This document shows positions 33,527 to 42,328 of a stretch of 64,000 nucleotides of DNA, piece after piece. Numbering within the stretch: position 1 is the first letter of the stretch; every line of letters starts with the position of its first letter. The notes under the pieces are model-generated. The model was not told the DNA's origin and did not search any database. It was given only the letters and a program-made list of their open reading frames with translations. The stretch is from JAFGAV01 sp041479055. GTDB taxonomy: Bacteria > Acidobacteriota > Aminicenantia > Aminicenantales > JAFGAV01. Made by a program: the position numbers and the translations under genes. The DNA lies in the NCBI GenBank assembly GCA_963702835.1, contig OY969762.1, positions 3,038,001-3,102,000 on the forward strand, in the 5' to 3' direction.

Positions 33527-35589
33527 TTTTTCTTGAGGTCTTCAACCTTTTTCTTCAGCTCCGGCTGAGCGGGGTTGAGCTCGAGCGATTTTTCCCAGGC
33601 CGTCAGGGCCTGGTCCGTATTCCCCAGCTGGACATAGCATTCACCCAGGGCATTGAGGATCTCCAGGTTTGTCCCGCTGCGCGTCAAATATTCCCGGTAG
33701 CTGTCGGCCGCTTCCTGGAATTCCCCCAGAGCCTGATGGGCCCTGCCCAGCAAGACCAGCGCCTGATGGCTGTCCGGTGACGTCTCCTTCAAAGGCTGCA
33801 AGAGGGCCTTAACCCTCTGGTAGTTTTTCTGGGCGTAGAGGAATTCGGCCAGGCGCAGGGCATACCGCGGCTGGGGAACCTGCTCATTGCACCTCTCCAG
33901 GATCGCTCCGGCTCTGGCCGGGTCGCCACCGGCCCAATACTGGTTGGCCAGGATGAAGTCGATCTCGGCCAGGGAGTTCCGGTTCATCGGCATGACCTTG
34001 GAAATGACCCACGGCCGGGCCACGCTCGGCTCGGGAGTCACCTGGAATTCCTTCTCCTCGGAGAGGACCTCTTCATCCCGGGCGGTGCAGACGGCCACCC
34101 GGACTTTATAGAACCCGGGCAGAAAATCTGTCAGCGGGAATTCACGAAGGAAGTTCTTCTGGTCCGTCCGGCCTTCCAGGCTCTGCCTCTCCCGCGCCCA
34201 TTCCTTTGTTTCGCTGGAGATGACACATTTCACCTGGCCGCCGGCCAGGGCCGGGGGGAGGTTCCAGATCTGGAAAAAAACGGCCAGCCGGTCCTGTTTG
34301 GAATAAAGGTTCTTGGGCTGGGCGAAGACTTGATAGTCCTGGACGACAAAGGGCTTTTTCTGGTTGAGGAAATTCGGGTTCTTTTCCACCTTATAGCCCA
34401 GCAGGAGACGGCTCATAGCCAGGGAATCGCCGGCCGGGGGGACGAGAATTTTCGCCTCCAGGGTCGTGAATTCCTTGGAGACCGTGTTCTTGAGGATCAC
34501 GCTCAGGCTGTAGCTGCCGGGGATAAGGGGAAAGGCGTCCTGCAGGGCATAGGCGCTGTTTTTGAGCTGTTCGATGTTCCCTTCGGTCAGCTCCAGGGGA
34601 AAGGACTTGCCGTATTGGAAGATCGTCCTGCCCTGCCCGTCGGCCACCTTGGCGTTGACCTCGAAATGGGCCACGTACTTGTCTTGATAGCTGTTCACAG
34701 ACAAGGAGGCCGGCTCGATGGAATAGTGAACGAAGTACACACCCCGTTCATCCTGGATGAGAGATACAAGATGGTCGTTGGCCATGTAGTTGGTGCTATA
34801 ATCCACCTCCACCACGTCCTTGTAGCTGAGGAGCTTGGCTGCGTACTCGTCATTGACCTTCTTTTGGGGAAGGCTGGCCACGTTGGCCAGGAGGGTCTCC
34901 GAGGTCAGAGAGGGACTACCGGGGTTGGCCTGCTCGTCCGGGATCAGGGTCAAGGCGGCCTGCGCCAGCTCTGCGTCGAAACGGAACAGCTCATAGTAGG
35001 CATCTTCCGGATTCCCGCCGGCAATTTTCTTGTCGATGATCAGGCTCTCCATCCCGTCGGTCAGCGGGCTGTAGAGCCTGTATTCTCCCGCCCCCTTGGC
35101 TTTGAAAAAGACAAGCCGGAAATAAGGGGGCAGGCCGTAGCGTTCGTCTCCTTTATAAAACCATATCTGCGCCGGATAGACAAAGCCTCCCCCTTCGTAC
35201 CTTTGCACATCTTGGGGCTGGCCGAGAATGATGAAGATCCGGCCCATGTCGGTCTTCCAGCCGGCCCGGGGGGTGCCGCGACCGTAGAGCTCATTGGCCT
35301 GGGCCAGGCGGCGGTAATGCTCTTGCCTGAACTCGTTCTGGGGGGTCCCCGGGGTGGGATCTCTCTGTTTCCAGAAGGCTTCTATAAAGATGTCTCTTTC
35401 CTTGTCCGAGTCCAGCCGGAGAAAGATGTCCTTCTCTTTGGCGGTGATGATGTAAACGACCTCTTCCTCGAGCCATTTTTGGTATCGGGGGTCGAGGTCT
35501 TTGAGGGTATTCTTCTCCTGGCCGGCCAGGGGCTGAAGGGAGAGAACAAGACATACACAGACAAGCAAAATTTTGCTTTTTGTCTTCAT
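33523..35589 (-). CDS. GWxTD-domain exported protein with TPR C-terminus (long form)
   Basis: The protein has 688 residues. A signal peptide (ending LQPLAGQ) is followed by the GWxTD domain: 'YQKWLEEEVVYIITAKEKDIFLRLDSDKERDIFIEAFWKQRDPTPGTPQNEF' and 'AGWKTDMGRIFIILGQPQD'. A beta-rich middle (about 220-520) follows, then TPR units (about 540-680: 'QALVLLGRAHQALGEFQEAADSYREYL', 'GNTDQALTAWEKSLELNPAQPEL'). It is the first gene of the operon. The ATG at 35589 has no ribosome site; instead TGGTAGAAT, an extended -10 element, ends six bases before it. The transcript may therefore be leaderless. Confidence 0.85.
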   Translation of the reverse strand: MKTKSKILLVCVCLVLSLQPLAGQEKNTLKDLDPRYQKWLEEEVVYIITAKEKDIFLRLDSDKERDIFIEAFWKQRDPTPGTPQNEFRQEHYRRLAQANELYGRGTPRAGWKTDMGRIFIILGQPQDVQRYEGGGFVYPAQIWFYKGDERYGLPPYFRLVFFKAKGAGEYRLYSPLTDGMESLIIDKKIAGGNPEDAYYELFRFDAELAQAALTLIPDEQANPGSPSLTSETLLANVASLPQKKVNDEYAAKLLSYKDVVEVDYSTNYMANDHLVSLIQDERGVYFVHYSIEPASLSVNSYQDKYVAHFEVNAKVADGQGRTIFQYGKSFPLELTEGNIEQLKNSAYALQDAFPLIPGSYSLSVILKNTVSKEFTTLEAKILVPPAGDSLAMSRLLLGYKVEKNPNFLNQKKPFVVQDYQVFAQPKNLYSKQDRLAVFFQIWNLPPALAGGQVKCVISSETKEWARERQSLEGRTDQKNFLREFPLTDFLPGFYKVRVAVCTARDEEVLSEEKEFQVTPEPSVARPWVISKVMPMNRNSLAEIDFILANQYWAGGDPARAGAILERCNEQVPQPRYALRLAEFLYAQKNYQRVKALLQPLKETSPDSHQALVLLGRAHQALGEFQEAADSYREYLTRSGTNLEILNALGECYVQLGNTDQALTAWEKSLELNPAQPELKKKVEDLKKK

Positions 35590-35887
35590 GTTAATATTCT
35601 ACCACATCATCTGGGCGGGCCGCCGTTCTCGGCCGTCCATCAATATCCGCTTCTCAGTTCGGCAGCTGCCGCGGTCGAAGAAGGCAGAGATTGTGCTGGC
35701 GGAGGAAGGTTTCGAGACGGTCCAGCTCGAACTGGGATCGGGTTAATATGGGGTCAGACCAAGCTAACAAATTGATTATATTATTGTTTTCCCGTTTTTA
35801 TTGGTCAAAATTCTTCTTAAACTATGTTTTTGCGGCCTGGAAAATTGATTTAAGCTAAAAACAGAATTCTTCAACTATAATAGACCT
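35590..35887. other. Divergent intergenic region with probable leaderless promoters
   Basis: Two -10 elements lie six bases from the start codons they face: TAGAAT (35601-35596, minus strand, preceded by TGG) for the GWxTD gene at 35589, and TATAAT (35876-35881) for the gene at 35888. Neither has a recognisable -35 box or ribosome site. The middle, about 35660-35760, is GC-rich. It ends in ATGGGGTCAGACC (35748-35760), a sequence I associate with the ends of REP-associated transposase genes, so it may be an old insertion scar. Confidence 0.45.
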
Positions 35888-36679
35888 ATGATTGTCAGGC
35901 TTAATGCCATTATATTAATTCTGATTTTTTGTGCTGGCGTCGGATATCCTAAAACGATATCGCCCAAAACCGTCCACGTCTATGTCGCCCTGTGCGACAA
36001 CGAGCATCAGGGCATAGTGGCCGTGCCGGCTGCCCTGGGAAACGGCGAGGACCCCGGACGAAACCTCTATTGGGGCGCTCTCTACGGAGTCAAATCTCAG
36101 TTTAAGCGGAGCCGGGAGTGGAAGCTGCTCCAGTCCCTGCCGAATCTCTCTCCGTCTGTCCTGGAGCGCTGCGTGTTCAAGCATAATGACTTCGACGTTT
36201 ATGTGGTGGCCGACGCCTACCGGGGCCAGGATATCAAGCAGGCTCTCCTGGATTTCTTGAGGGCGGCGGCCGGCCGGTCTGAGGATTCGGTCTCAATTCC
36301 CGTCGCCGGATCCCCGGCTTTCGTCTTGAATTGCGGCGGCCGCTCCGACCTCCTGGCCTATCTCGGCCACGACGGGCTGATGGATTTCACGCTGGAGTCC
36401 TATCCGCAGAAGAGCGACGAGCGGGTCCGTCCGGTTCTGGTCCTGGCCTGCCTGAGCCGCAGCTTTTTTGGCCAAGCCATCCGCCAGGCCGGCGCCTATC
36501 CGCTTCTGTGGACCACCGGACTCCTGGCTCCAGAGGCTTATATCCTTAAGGCGGCCGTGGAAAGCTGGATGAACGGTGACCCGGACAAGACCGTGGCCGA
36601 GAACGCGGCCGGGGGCTACCATCGCTATCAAAAATGCGGGTTGAAGGCGGCCAAAAAACTGTTGGTCAGCGGCTGGTAG
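35888..36679 (+). CDS. Conserved exported protein of unknown function
   Basis: The protein has 263 residues with a signal peptide (1-22). The mature part begins 'VHVYVALCDNEHQGIVAVPAALGNGEDPGRNLYWGALYGVKSQFKRSREW', which looks like a conserved but uncharacterised family. A later stretch 'LAYLGHDGLMDFTLE' and 'VLACLSRSFFGQAIRQAGAYPLLWTTGLLAPEAYILKAAVESWM' resembles the Cys/His core of caspase-fold (clan CD) peptidases: a His after a hydrophobic strand (GHDG), then a Cys ending the next strand (VLACLS). I offer that only as a hypothesis. Transcription probably starts at the ATG itself (TATAAT six bases upstream). It is convergent with pcnB. Confidence 0.65.
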   Translation: MIVRLNAIILILIFCAGVGYPKTISPKTVHVYVALCDNEHQGIVAVPAALGNGEDPGRNLYWGALYGVKSQFKRSREWKLLQSLPNLSPSVLERCVFKHNDFDVYVVADAYRGQDIKQALLDFLRAAAGRSEDSVSIPVAGSPAFVLNCGGRSDLLAYLGHDGLMDFTLESYPQKSDERVRPVLVLACLSRSFFGQAIRQAGAYPLLWTTGLLAPEAYILKAAVESWMNGDPDKTVAENAAGGYHRYQKCGLKAAKKLLVSGW

Positions 36680-36706
36680 GAAAGCGGCCAGCCTTCGGCC
36701 CGGCGG

Positions 36707-38176
36707 TTAATCGGCGGGGTTCCGGGGCGGCGGGCCCTCCGGCGGTTTTTTCTTCCAACGTCGTCTTCGCCGCCTTTTGTGGCGCTCCCCTCCCGGCGCA
36801 CTGCCGTACTTCTGCCGGAACAGGACATCGAAGGGATCCTTATCCTCGATCAATTCTCCCCGGACGAGGAGCGAGCACAGTCGCGTCGCCTCCGGGTAAT
36901 GGGCTTTGCGGCGCAGGGACCAGCGCATCTGGCCCGAATCGAGCGCCCTTATCATCCTTTCGACAATGATCATGGTCTGGATGACGTTGGCGGTTAAGGC
37001 CCGGGGCAAAGTCATTGTTGTCCCCGAGGCATCGAAGGCGCCGTGAAGATGTTTGGCCCGGTCGCCGACGGCCTCAGCCATTTGATTGGCGGCCCAGGCC
37101 CAAAAAAGAAGAGCGTAGATCTCCGCCTGGCTGAGAGAAATTCCGGCAGACAGGGTTCGGTCCAGGACGGCCAGGAGGGAGGACGTCCGGTTGAAGGCTT
37201 CGGGAGAAGATTGGATGAACTCGCCGATGCGGCCCAGGACCGGCCTGATCAGGTCGTGCTGCCGGGCCAGCTTGAAAAAAGGCTCGGCCGCTCCGGACTT
37301 AAGGTCCTTGTTCAATTCCTCATACAGCCGGGACCCGGGGCAGGCCGCCAGCAAATAGCGGTGGCCGGAGATAGCCTGTTCCGTTTTATCCTCCAGTGTG
37401 AAACCCAGACGGGCGGCGTGGCGCAGCACCCTCCACATCCGGACCGGGTCCTCGACGTAGCGCTGGCCGGGGTCGCCGATGACCCGGATCCTTTGGCAGG
37501 CCAAGTCCTCCAACCCGCCGACGTAATCGATCACGGAGAATGTGGCTAGGTCGTAGAACAGGGCGTTGATGGTGATGTCGCGGCGGAAGGCGTCCTGGCG
37601 CGGCGTGCCGAAGGACCGGTCCAGGGCCGGCCGCCGGACAGGCCCGCATTCTTCGGCCGCCTCCTCGGCCTCCCCTTCCTTCGGCTCCGGGCCGGCCCCC
37701 GCTTCGGTTTCCGGCCTCGGCTCTGCCGGCCGCTCGAGTCCTTCTGCTTCCGGCGCCGGAGAAGTTTCCTCTTCCCGGCCGCTCTCGTCTTCCTCTAGGC
37801 CCTTGACCTCTTCGGATTCCTCAATTTCTCCCGGCTCCGGTTCCCGGCGAAAAGTGGCCACTTCGACGACTTTCCCGCCTTGAAAGCGAACTTGGGCTAG
37901 CCGGAAGCGCCGGCCGATGAGATAGGCGTTGCGGAAGAGCTTTTTGATCTGACGGGGCCGGGCATTTGTCCCCACGTCGAAGTCCTGGGGCGTCTTTCCC
38001 AGCAGGAGGTCTCGTACGGCTCCCCCGACCAGGTAGGCAATGAAGCCGTGATGATGAAGCCGGTAGAGGACCTTCAGGGCGTCAGGGTCGATGTTCCGGC
38101 GGGAGAGGGAGTGGTGAGACCTGTCCAGGATGACGGGCGCGGAATCCGGAATGCCCTGGTCTCCCCGATTCGACAT
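36707..38176 (-). CDS. pcnB: Poly(A) polymerase / tRNA nucleotidyltransferase family protein with acidic insert
   Basis: The protein has 489 residues. The class II nucleotidyltransferase head is intact: 'YLVGGAVRDLLLGKTPQDFDVGTNA' (49-72, with the D-x-D metal site at 66-68), 'GRRFRLAQVRF', 'DAFRRDITINALFYD', 'YVGGLEDLACQRIRVIGDP' and 'EDPVRMWRVLRHAARLGF'. The order and the Arg-rich C-terminus ('GGERHKRRRRRRWKKKP') suit a PcnB-type poly(A) polymerase better than a CCA enzyme, though sequence alone cannot settle this. An acidic, proline-rich stretch at about 112-185 interrupts the palm between 'VATFR' and 'FGTPRQDAFRRD'. That insert is not part of the usual family and is probably a disordered loop. 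Confidence 0.85.
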   Translation of the reverse strand: MSNRGDQGIPDSAPVILDRSHHSLSRRNIDPDALKVLYRLHHHGFIAYLVGGAVRDLLLGKTPQDFDVGTNARPRQIKKLFRNAYLIGRRFRLAQVRFQGGKVVEVATFRREPEPGEIEESEEVKGLEEDESGREEETSPAPEAEGLERPAEPRPETEAGAGPEPKEGEAEEAAEECGPVRRPALDRSFGTPRQDAFRRDITINALFYDLATFSVIDYVGGLEDLACQRIRVIGDPGQRYVEDPVRMWRVLRHAARLGFTLEDKTEQAISGHRYLLAACPGSRLYEELNKDLKSGAAEPFFKLARQHDLIRPVLGRIGEFIQSSPEAFNRTSSLLAVLDRTLSAGISLSQAEIYALLFWAWAANQMAEAVGDRAKHLHGAFDASGTTMTLPRALTANVIQTMIIVERMIRALDSGQMRWSLRRKAHYPEATRLCSLLVRGELIEDKDPFDVLFRQKYGSAPGGERHKRRRRRRWKKKPPEGPPPRNPAD

Positions 38177-38298
38177 GTTAATTGGAACGAGAGAGGATCA
38201 TAAACCAAGGCGGCGGGTTGTTCAACTTGATTTTTCCTCGGTCTTGGAATACTGATAAAAGCTCTGTCCGGCCGGCCATTTTTTTCGAGGAGGTGCCC

Positions 38299-40731
38299 GT
38301 GAAGATCCTGCGCGCTGTCCTGGCCATCACCCTGGCCGTAGTTGTTTTTTGGGGACTCAACGGCCGCCACGGCCTGTTCCCGCCCCTGGGCAAGCTCCTC
38401 AACCCTTTCGCCGGGTTCTGGCGGAACGGCAGCCGGGAGGACAAACCCTCCGAGTCCCTGACCCTGCCGGGCCTGCGGGAGACCGTGGCCATTATCTGGG
38501 ATGCGCGCCATGTTCCCCATATCTTCGCCCGGAACGAACACGACCTGTATTTCGCCCAAGGATATGTGGTGGCCCGAGACCGGCTGTGGCAGATGGAGTT
38601 CCAGGCGCTTTATTCGGCCGGCCGCTTGAGCGAGTTCGTCGGGCCGGCCCTGGTCCAGCAGGACCGCCTGCAGCGGAGGCTGGGCCTGGTTTGGTCGGCC
38701 GAAAAGATGGCGCGGGCTTTTCAGAATGACCCCTTGATCAGCGAGGTGGTCGGGGCCTACCGGGACGGCGTGAACGCCTATCTCCACAGCCTCTCGCCCC
38801 AGGATTATCCCGTCGAGTATAAGATCCTGGATTATGCGCCGGAGCCCTGGACCGAACTCAAAACGGCCCTGCTGATGAAATCCGTGGCTTGGACTCTTTC
38901 CGGGAGGAATCAGGATTTGGTCATGACCAGGACGCGGGCCATACTCGGCCAAGAGTTCGTGGATAGCCTGTTTCCGGACCTCCCTCCCTTCCTGGAGCCG
39001 GTCATTCCCAGAGGCACAGCCTGGGATTTTCGGCCCGTTCCCCTGCCCCAGCCGCCGGCGGCCGCGGCGGCCAGCTCCGGCCAAAACGATGCCGGCCCGG
39101 GGGAAAGGCCCCAGGGCCTGGGCAGCAACAACTGGGCGGTCTCGGGAAAAATGACCCGGAGCGGATTTCCCATCCTGTGCAACGACCCGCACCTGGACCT
39201 GACCTTGCCCTCCATCTGGTACGAGGTTCAGCTGAGCGCTCCGGGATTGAACGTCTACGGAGTGACCTTCACCGGCGCTCCCGGCGTGGTCATCGGCTTC
39301 AATGGCCGGGCCGCCTGGGGAGTAACCGCTGCTCTCTCGGATGTTCTGGACTGGTTCGAGGTCAAGTTCAAGGACAAGGATCGCCGGGAATATCTTTATG
39401 ACGGGAAATGGCGGCCGGTTGAGGTCCGGGAGGAGAAGATCAAGGTCAGGGGCGTGGGGACCTCGACCGACCGCGTCCTGTACACCCATCATGGCCCGGT
39501 TGTCTGTTTCGAGGATGAAAAGCCCTTGGCCGGCTGGGTCCCCCGGGGAGCGGCCCTGCGCTGGGGACCTCATGATGTTTCGAACGAGCTCCTTTCTTTG
39601 TACCGTCTCAACCGGGCGAGCCATTACCAGGATTTCCTGGAGGCCATGAAGTCTTTCAGCTTTCCGGCCTTGAATTTCGTTTATGCCGATGCCCAGGGCG
39701 ACATTGCCCTGTGGCACAGCGGCCGGTTTCCCCTGCGCTGGAAAGGCCAGGGACGTTACATCCTGGATGGGTCAAAGCTGGCCGACGAATGGCAGGGTTG
39801 GGTGCCCTGGGAGCATAACCCCCATGTTAAGAACCCGGAGCGTGGATTTGTCAGCTCGGCCAACCAGCAGCCTGTCGACGAGACTTATCCCTACTATCTC
39901 GGCTGGGAATACGGCCCGTTTGAAAGGGGCCGGCGCATCAACGAGAGTCTTTCGGCCGGCAAGGACTTCGCCCCGGAGGACATGATTCGTATGCAGACCG
40001 ACAACCTGAACCTCAGGGCCCGCCTCCTCCTGCCCCAGCTGCTGCCCGTCCTGCGTCAGGCGAAGCCGGCGGCCGAAGAGCGGGCCTGTCTGGAGGCCTT
40101 GGAAAAATGGGACTGTCAGGAGCGGGCCGATTCGGCCGCGCCCCTTATTTTCAATTTCCTCTGGGATGCGCTCAACGAGAAGACCTGGAACGACGAGCTG
40201 AAGCCCGGAATGGATGTCCTATATTGGCCGCTGTCGAACGTTTTCCTGGACTTGGCCCTGAACCATCCGGATTCACCCTTTTTCGATGACAAGAAGACGC
40301 CGGCCGTGGAGGTTTTTGCGGATATCGCCCGGTCGGCTTTTAAAACGGCCTGCCGGCGTTTGGCCGAAAAATACGGACGGTTCGGCCAGGCCTGGCAGTG
40401 GGGCCGGGCGCGAGGAACGGACATCCGTCATTTAGGGCGCCTGCCCGGTTTTGGCCGGGAGAGGCTGTTCACTCCCGGAGATACCTGCACTATTAATGCC
40501 ATCGGCCGGACGCACGGCCCCTCCTGGAGGATGGTAGTGGCCCTGGGTCCTGAGGTGAAAGCCTGGGGTATTTACCCGGGTGGCGAGTCAGGAAACCCCG
40601 GCTCGCGGTTCTATGACAATGCCGTTGAGGACTGGCTAGCCGGCCGGGCCTACGAGCTGCTGTTTATGAGCTCAGCCGGCCAGGCCCTGCCGGGCCGGAC
40701 CTCAAAGACCGAGTTGCGAAGCGAAAAATGA
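38299..40731 (+). CDS. Penicillin acylase-family Ntn hydrolase
   Basis: I start at GTG 38299, five bases after GGAGG; an ATG at 38182 would add 39 residues with no ribosome site. That leaves 810 residues. A membrane/signal segment ('ILRAVLAITLAVVVFWGLN') is followed by the alpha chain ('VPHIFARNEHDLYFAQGYVVARDRLWQME'). The self-cleavage site 'GLGSNNWAVSG' puts Ser276 at the N-terminus of the beta chain as nucleophile, and 'PILCNDPHLDLTLPSIWYEVQL' follows. It ends with 'RTHGPSWRMVVALG' and 'GGESGNPGSRFYDNAVEDWLAGR'. All hallmarks are present, so it is likely an active exported amidase for penicillin-like amides or acyl-homoserine lactones. The exact substrate is unknown. It overlaps the next gene by 4 bp. 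Confidence 0.9.
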   Translation: MKILRAVLAITLAVVVFWGLNGRHGLFPPLGKLLNPFAGFWRNGSREDKPSESLTLPGLRETVAIIWDARHVPHIFARNEHDLYFAQGYVVARDRLWQMEFQALYSAGRLSEFVGPALVQQDRLQRRLGLVWSAEKMARAFQNDPLISEVVGAYRDGVNAYLHSLSPQDYPVEYKILDYAPEPWTELKTALLMKSVAWTLSGRNQDLVMTRTRAILGQEFVDSLFPDLPPFLEPVIPRGTAWDFRPVPLPQPPAAAAASSGQNDAGPGERPQGLGSNNWAVSGKMTRSGFPILCNDPHLDLTLPSIWYEVQLSAPGLNVYGVTFTGAPGVVIGFNGRAAWGVTAALSDVLDWFEVKFKDKDRREYLYDGKWRPVEVREEKIKVRGVGTSTDRVLYTHHGPVVCFEDEKPLAGWVPRGAALRWGPHDVSNELLSLYRLNRASHYQDFLEAMKSFSFPALNFVYADAQGDIALWHSGRFPLRWKGQGRYILDGSKLADEWQGWVPWEHNPHVKNPERGFVSSANQQPVDETYPYYLGWEYGPFERGRRINESLSAGKDFAPEDMIRMQTDNLNLRARLLLPQLLPVLRQAKPAAEERACLEALEKWDCQERADSAAPLIFNFLWDALNEKTWNDELKPGMDVLYWPLSNVFLDLALNHPDSPFFDDKKTPAVEVFADIARSAFKTACRRLAEKYGRFGQAWQWGRARGTDIRHLGRLPGFGRERLFTPGDTCTINAIGRTHGPSWRMVVALGPEVKAWGIYPGGESGNPGSRFYDNAVEDWLAGRAYELLFMSSAGQALPGRTSKTELRSEK

Positions 40732-41081
40732 TCGGCATCATCGGCTGTCTGGTCGTCCTTCTTGTCCTGCATCTGATCACGCCCTTGTGGTGGTGGGTGA
40801 TGGCCGTTCCGTTTCTCTACGGCCTCGTCTTCGGCCGCTCGGCTTGGCGGTCGTTCCGGACGGGCGCCCTCTCCGCGGGGCTGTTGTGGCTGGGAGCCGC
40901 GATTTATTTCCATGTCACGGGCAGCGCCCTCATCGCCCGCCGCGTGGCAGTGATGATGAAGCTCGGCTCCTCCTGGCTGATGGTAGCCGCGGCCGCCACG
41001 ATCGCCGCTTTGGCTGCCGGGGTGGCGGGCCTGGCCGGGTACTCTCTCCGAGCGCTTTTTCAACAAAAAAGAAAGAGATAA
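40728..41081 (+). CDS. Small membrane protein coupled to the acylase gene
   Basis: The protein has 117 residues with four hydrophobic segments: residues about 2-18, 20-35, 40-60 and 80-108. There is no signature I recognise. The ATG overlaps the acylase stop (ATGA), so it is made together with the acylase and may be its membrane partner, but that is inference. Confidence 0.6.
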   Translation: MIGIIGCLVVLLVLHLITPLWWWVMAVPFLYGLVFGRSAWRSFRTGALSAGLLWLGAAIYFHVTGSALIARRVAVMMKLGSSWLMVAAAATIAALAAGVAGLAGYSLRALFQQKRKR

Positions 41082-41109
41082 TATCCCTGCTGACTTATGA
41101 CCCAGCGGC

Positions 41110-41778
41110 TCAAGGTTCCGGCCTTGGCCGGGGATGAAGGCGCAGCTCCTCCAGCACCGTCTGGAAGGATTCGGGAACGGGCGCTTCGATTCTGACCTCC
41201 TCGCCGGCCGGCCGCTTGAAGGAAATGTCCAGGGCATGCAGCATCAGGCGGGGATAAGCCCGCTGGACGCTCCGGTCGCCATACTTCGGGTCGCCGGCCA
41301 GCGGATGTCCGAGGCTGTAAAAGTGCACCCGGATCTGGTGCCGCCGGCCTGAAAGAGGGCGGACCTTGACCAGGGTGCTGTCTTTCAGGCGCTCTGTTAC
41401 TTCGAACTCGGTGCGGGAAGGTTTTCCGCGCTCAGAGTCGATGCCCATGCGGCCCGACCCGAATTCACGGATCGGCTTGTCAATGACGCCTCGACTTTGG
41501 CTAATTTTTCCCAAGGCCACGGCCACATAGGTCTTCCGGACTTCCCCCCGGCTGAATAGGTCGTTTAAGAACTTGTGCGCTTCCGCGTTCTTGGCCAGCA
41601 GCAGAACTCCGCTGGCCCCCTTGTCCAGGCGATGGACGATGTAGAGCCGGCCCGCACCCGCCGCCGCCAGACGGGGAGCCAGCCCCTCCTGGCCGCCCGG
41701 GGCATTGGACACCAGCCCTTCCGGCTTGTGGACGGCCACTACGTCATTATCTTCATAGAGGATCGGTACGGCGTCCAT
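41110..41778 (-). CDS. RluA-family pseudouridine synthase
   Basis: The protein has 222 residues. The catalytic motif 'YIVHRLDKGASGVLLLAKN' carries the conserved Asp, followed by 'KTYVAVALGKIS', 'RTEFEVTERLKDSTLVKVRPLSGRRHQIRVHFYSLGHPLAGDPKYG' and 'LMLHALDISFKRP'. All are normal for RluA-type enzymes, which isomerise specific uridines in rRNA or tRNA. There is no N-terminal S4 domain, so it is of the short RluA/TruC kind. The exact target cannot be read from sequence. It is convergent with the small membrane-protein gene. Confidence 0.88.
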   Translation of the reverse strand: MDAVPILYEDNDVVAVHKPEGLVSNAPGGQEGLAPRLAAAGAGRLYIVHRLDKGASGVLLLAKNAEAHKFLNDLFSRGEVRKTYVAVALGKISQSRGVIDKPIREFGSGRMGIDSERGKPSRTEFEVTERLKDSTLVKVRPLSGRRHQIRVHFYSLGHPLAGDPKYGDRSVQRAYPRLMLHALDISFKRPAGEEVRIEAPVPESFQTVLEELRLHPRPRPEP

Positions 41779-41899
41779 AGCGGTTGCTCAAAGTCCTGTT
41801 TCCGATTTGGCCCATTGTTCGACGAACGGGCCGAAGCACATGATACAGGCGGAAAAAGTTTATGGCAATCAACAATTTTGATGTCAACCTTTTTCCTGT

Positions 41900-42283
41900 C
41901 CGATAAGTATTTACTTCGACCACCTCACCGGGTTCGCCTTTGCCATGAACGCGGCCGGCGTAAAGGCCGATTCCATCACCACGGATTCGGGCAACTCCAA
42001 CGGACCGGACCAGAACTGGGACCCCATCTGGGACGTGGAGACCTCCGTTGACGGGCAGGGCTGGACCGCCGAGATGAGGATCCCTTTCTCCCAGTTTCGC
42101 TCCAACCTGGTCATCCGCTGGGAATACATCCCCGGCTCCACACTCTACCTGGTCTGGTCGCAGGGCCGGACGGGCTTCGAGCCCCGGGGCGATTTTTCCT
42201 TCGGCCGCGACGTCGACAACCTGTTCAACATCCACTCCTACAACGTCTTCCTGGTGAAGTTCTCCTACTGCTTCCAGCTGTAG
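41900..42283 (+). pseudogene. Remnant of a DUF5916 (carbohydrate-binding family 9-like) outer-membrane protein gene
   Basis: The readable piece is about 125 residues; the frame is open from 41882 with no true start. Its first part ('YFDHLTGFAFAMNAAGVKADSI', 'NWDPIWDVETSVDGQGWTAEMRIPFSQFR') matches the N-terminal family-9 binding domain of DUF5916 proteins. It then runs straight into their extreme C-terminus ('RWEYIPGSTLYLVWSQGR', 'FSFGRDVDNLFNIHSYNVFLVKFSYCFQL'). Full family members are several hundred residues longer, with a barrel-like middle. The join at Phe-Arg suggests a deletion between short matching sequences. The 5' end is missing too. Confidence 0.75.
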
Positions 42284-42328
42284 GGATGAAGTCAGATCGT
42301 TCTTAGGGAAGCCAGGATTATGGTGCCT

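Noticed and set aside
38074..39717. A 547-codon open frame on the minus strand, antisense to the acylase gene
   Set aside because: It overlaps the well-supported acylase and pcnB start, has low-complexity Gly/Gln/Arg composition and no domain. It is a shadow frame of GC-rich DNA. The same holds for long frames at 34330-35775, 54704-55858 and 450-1481.
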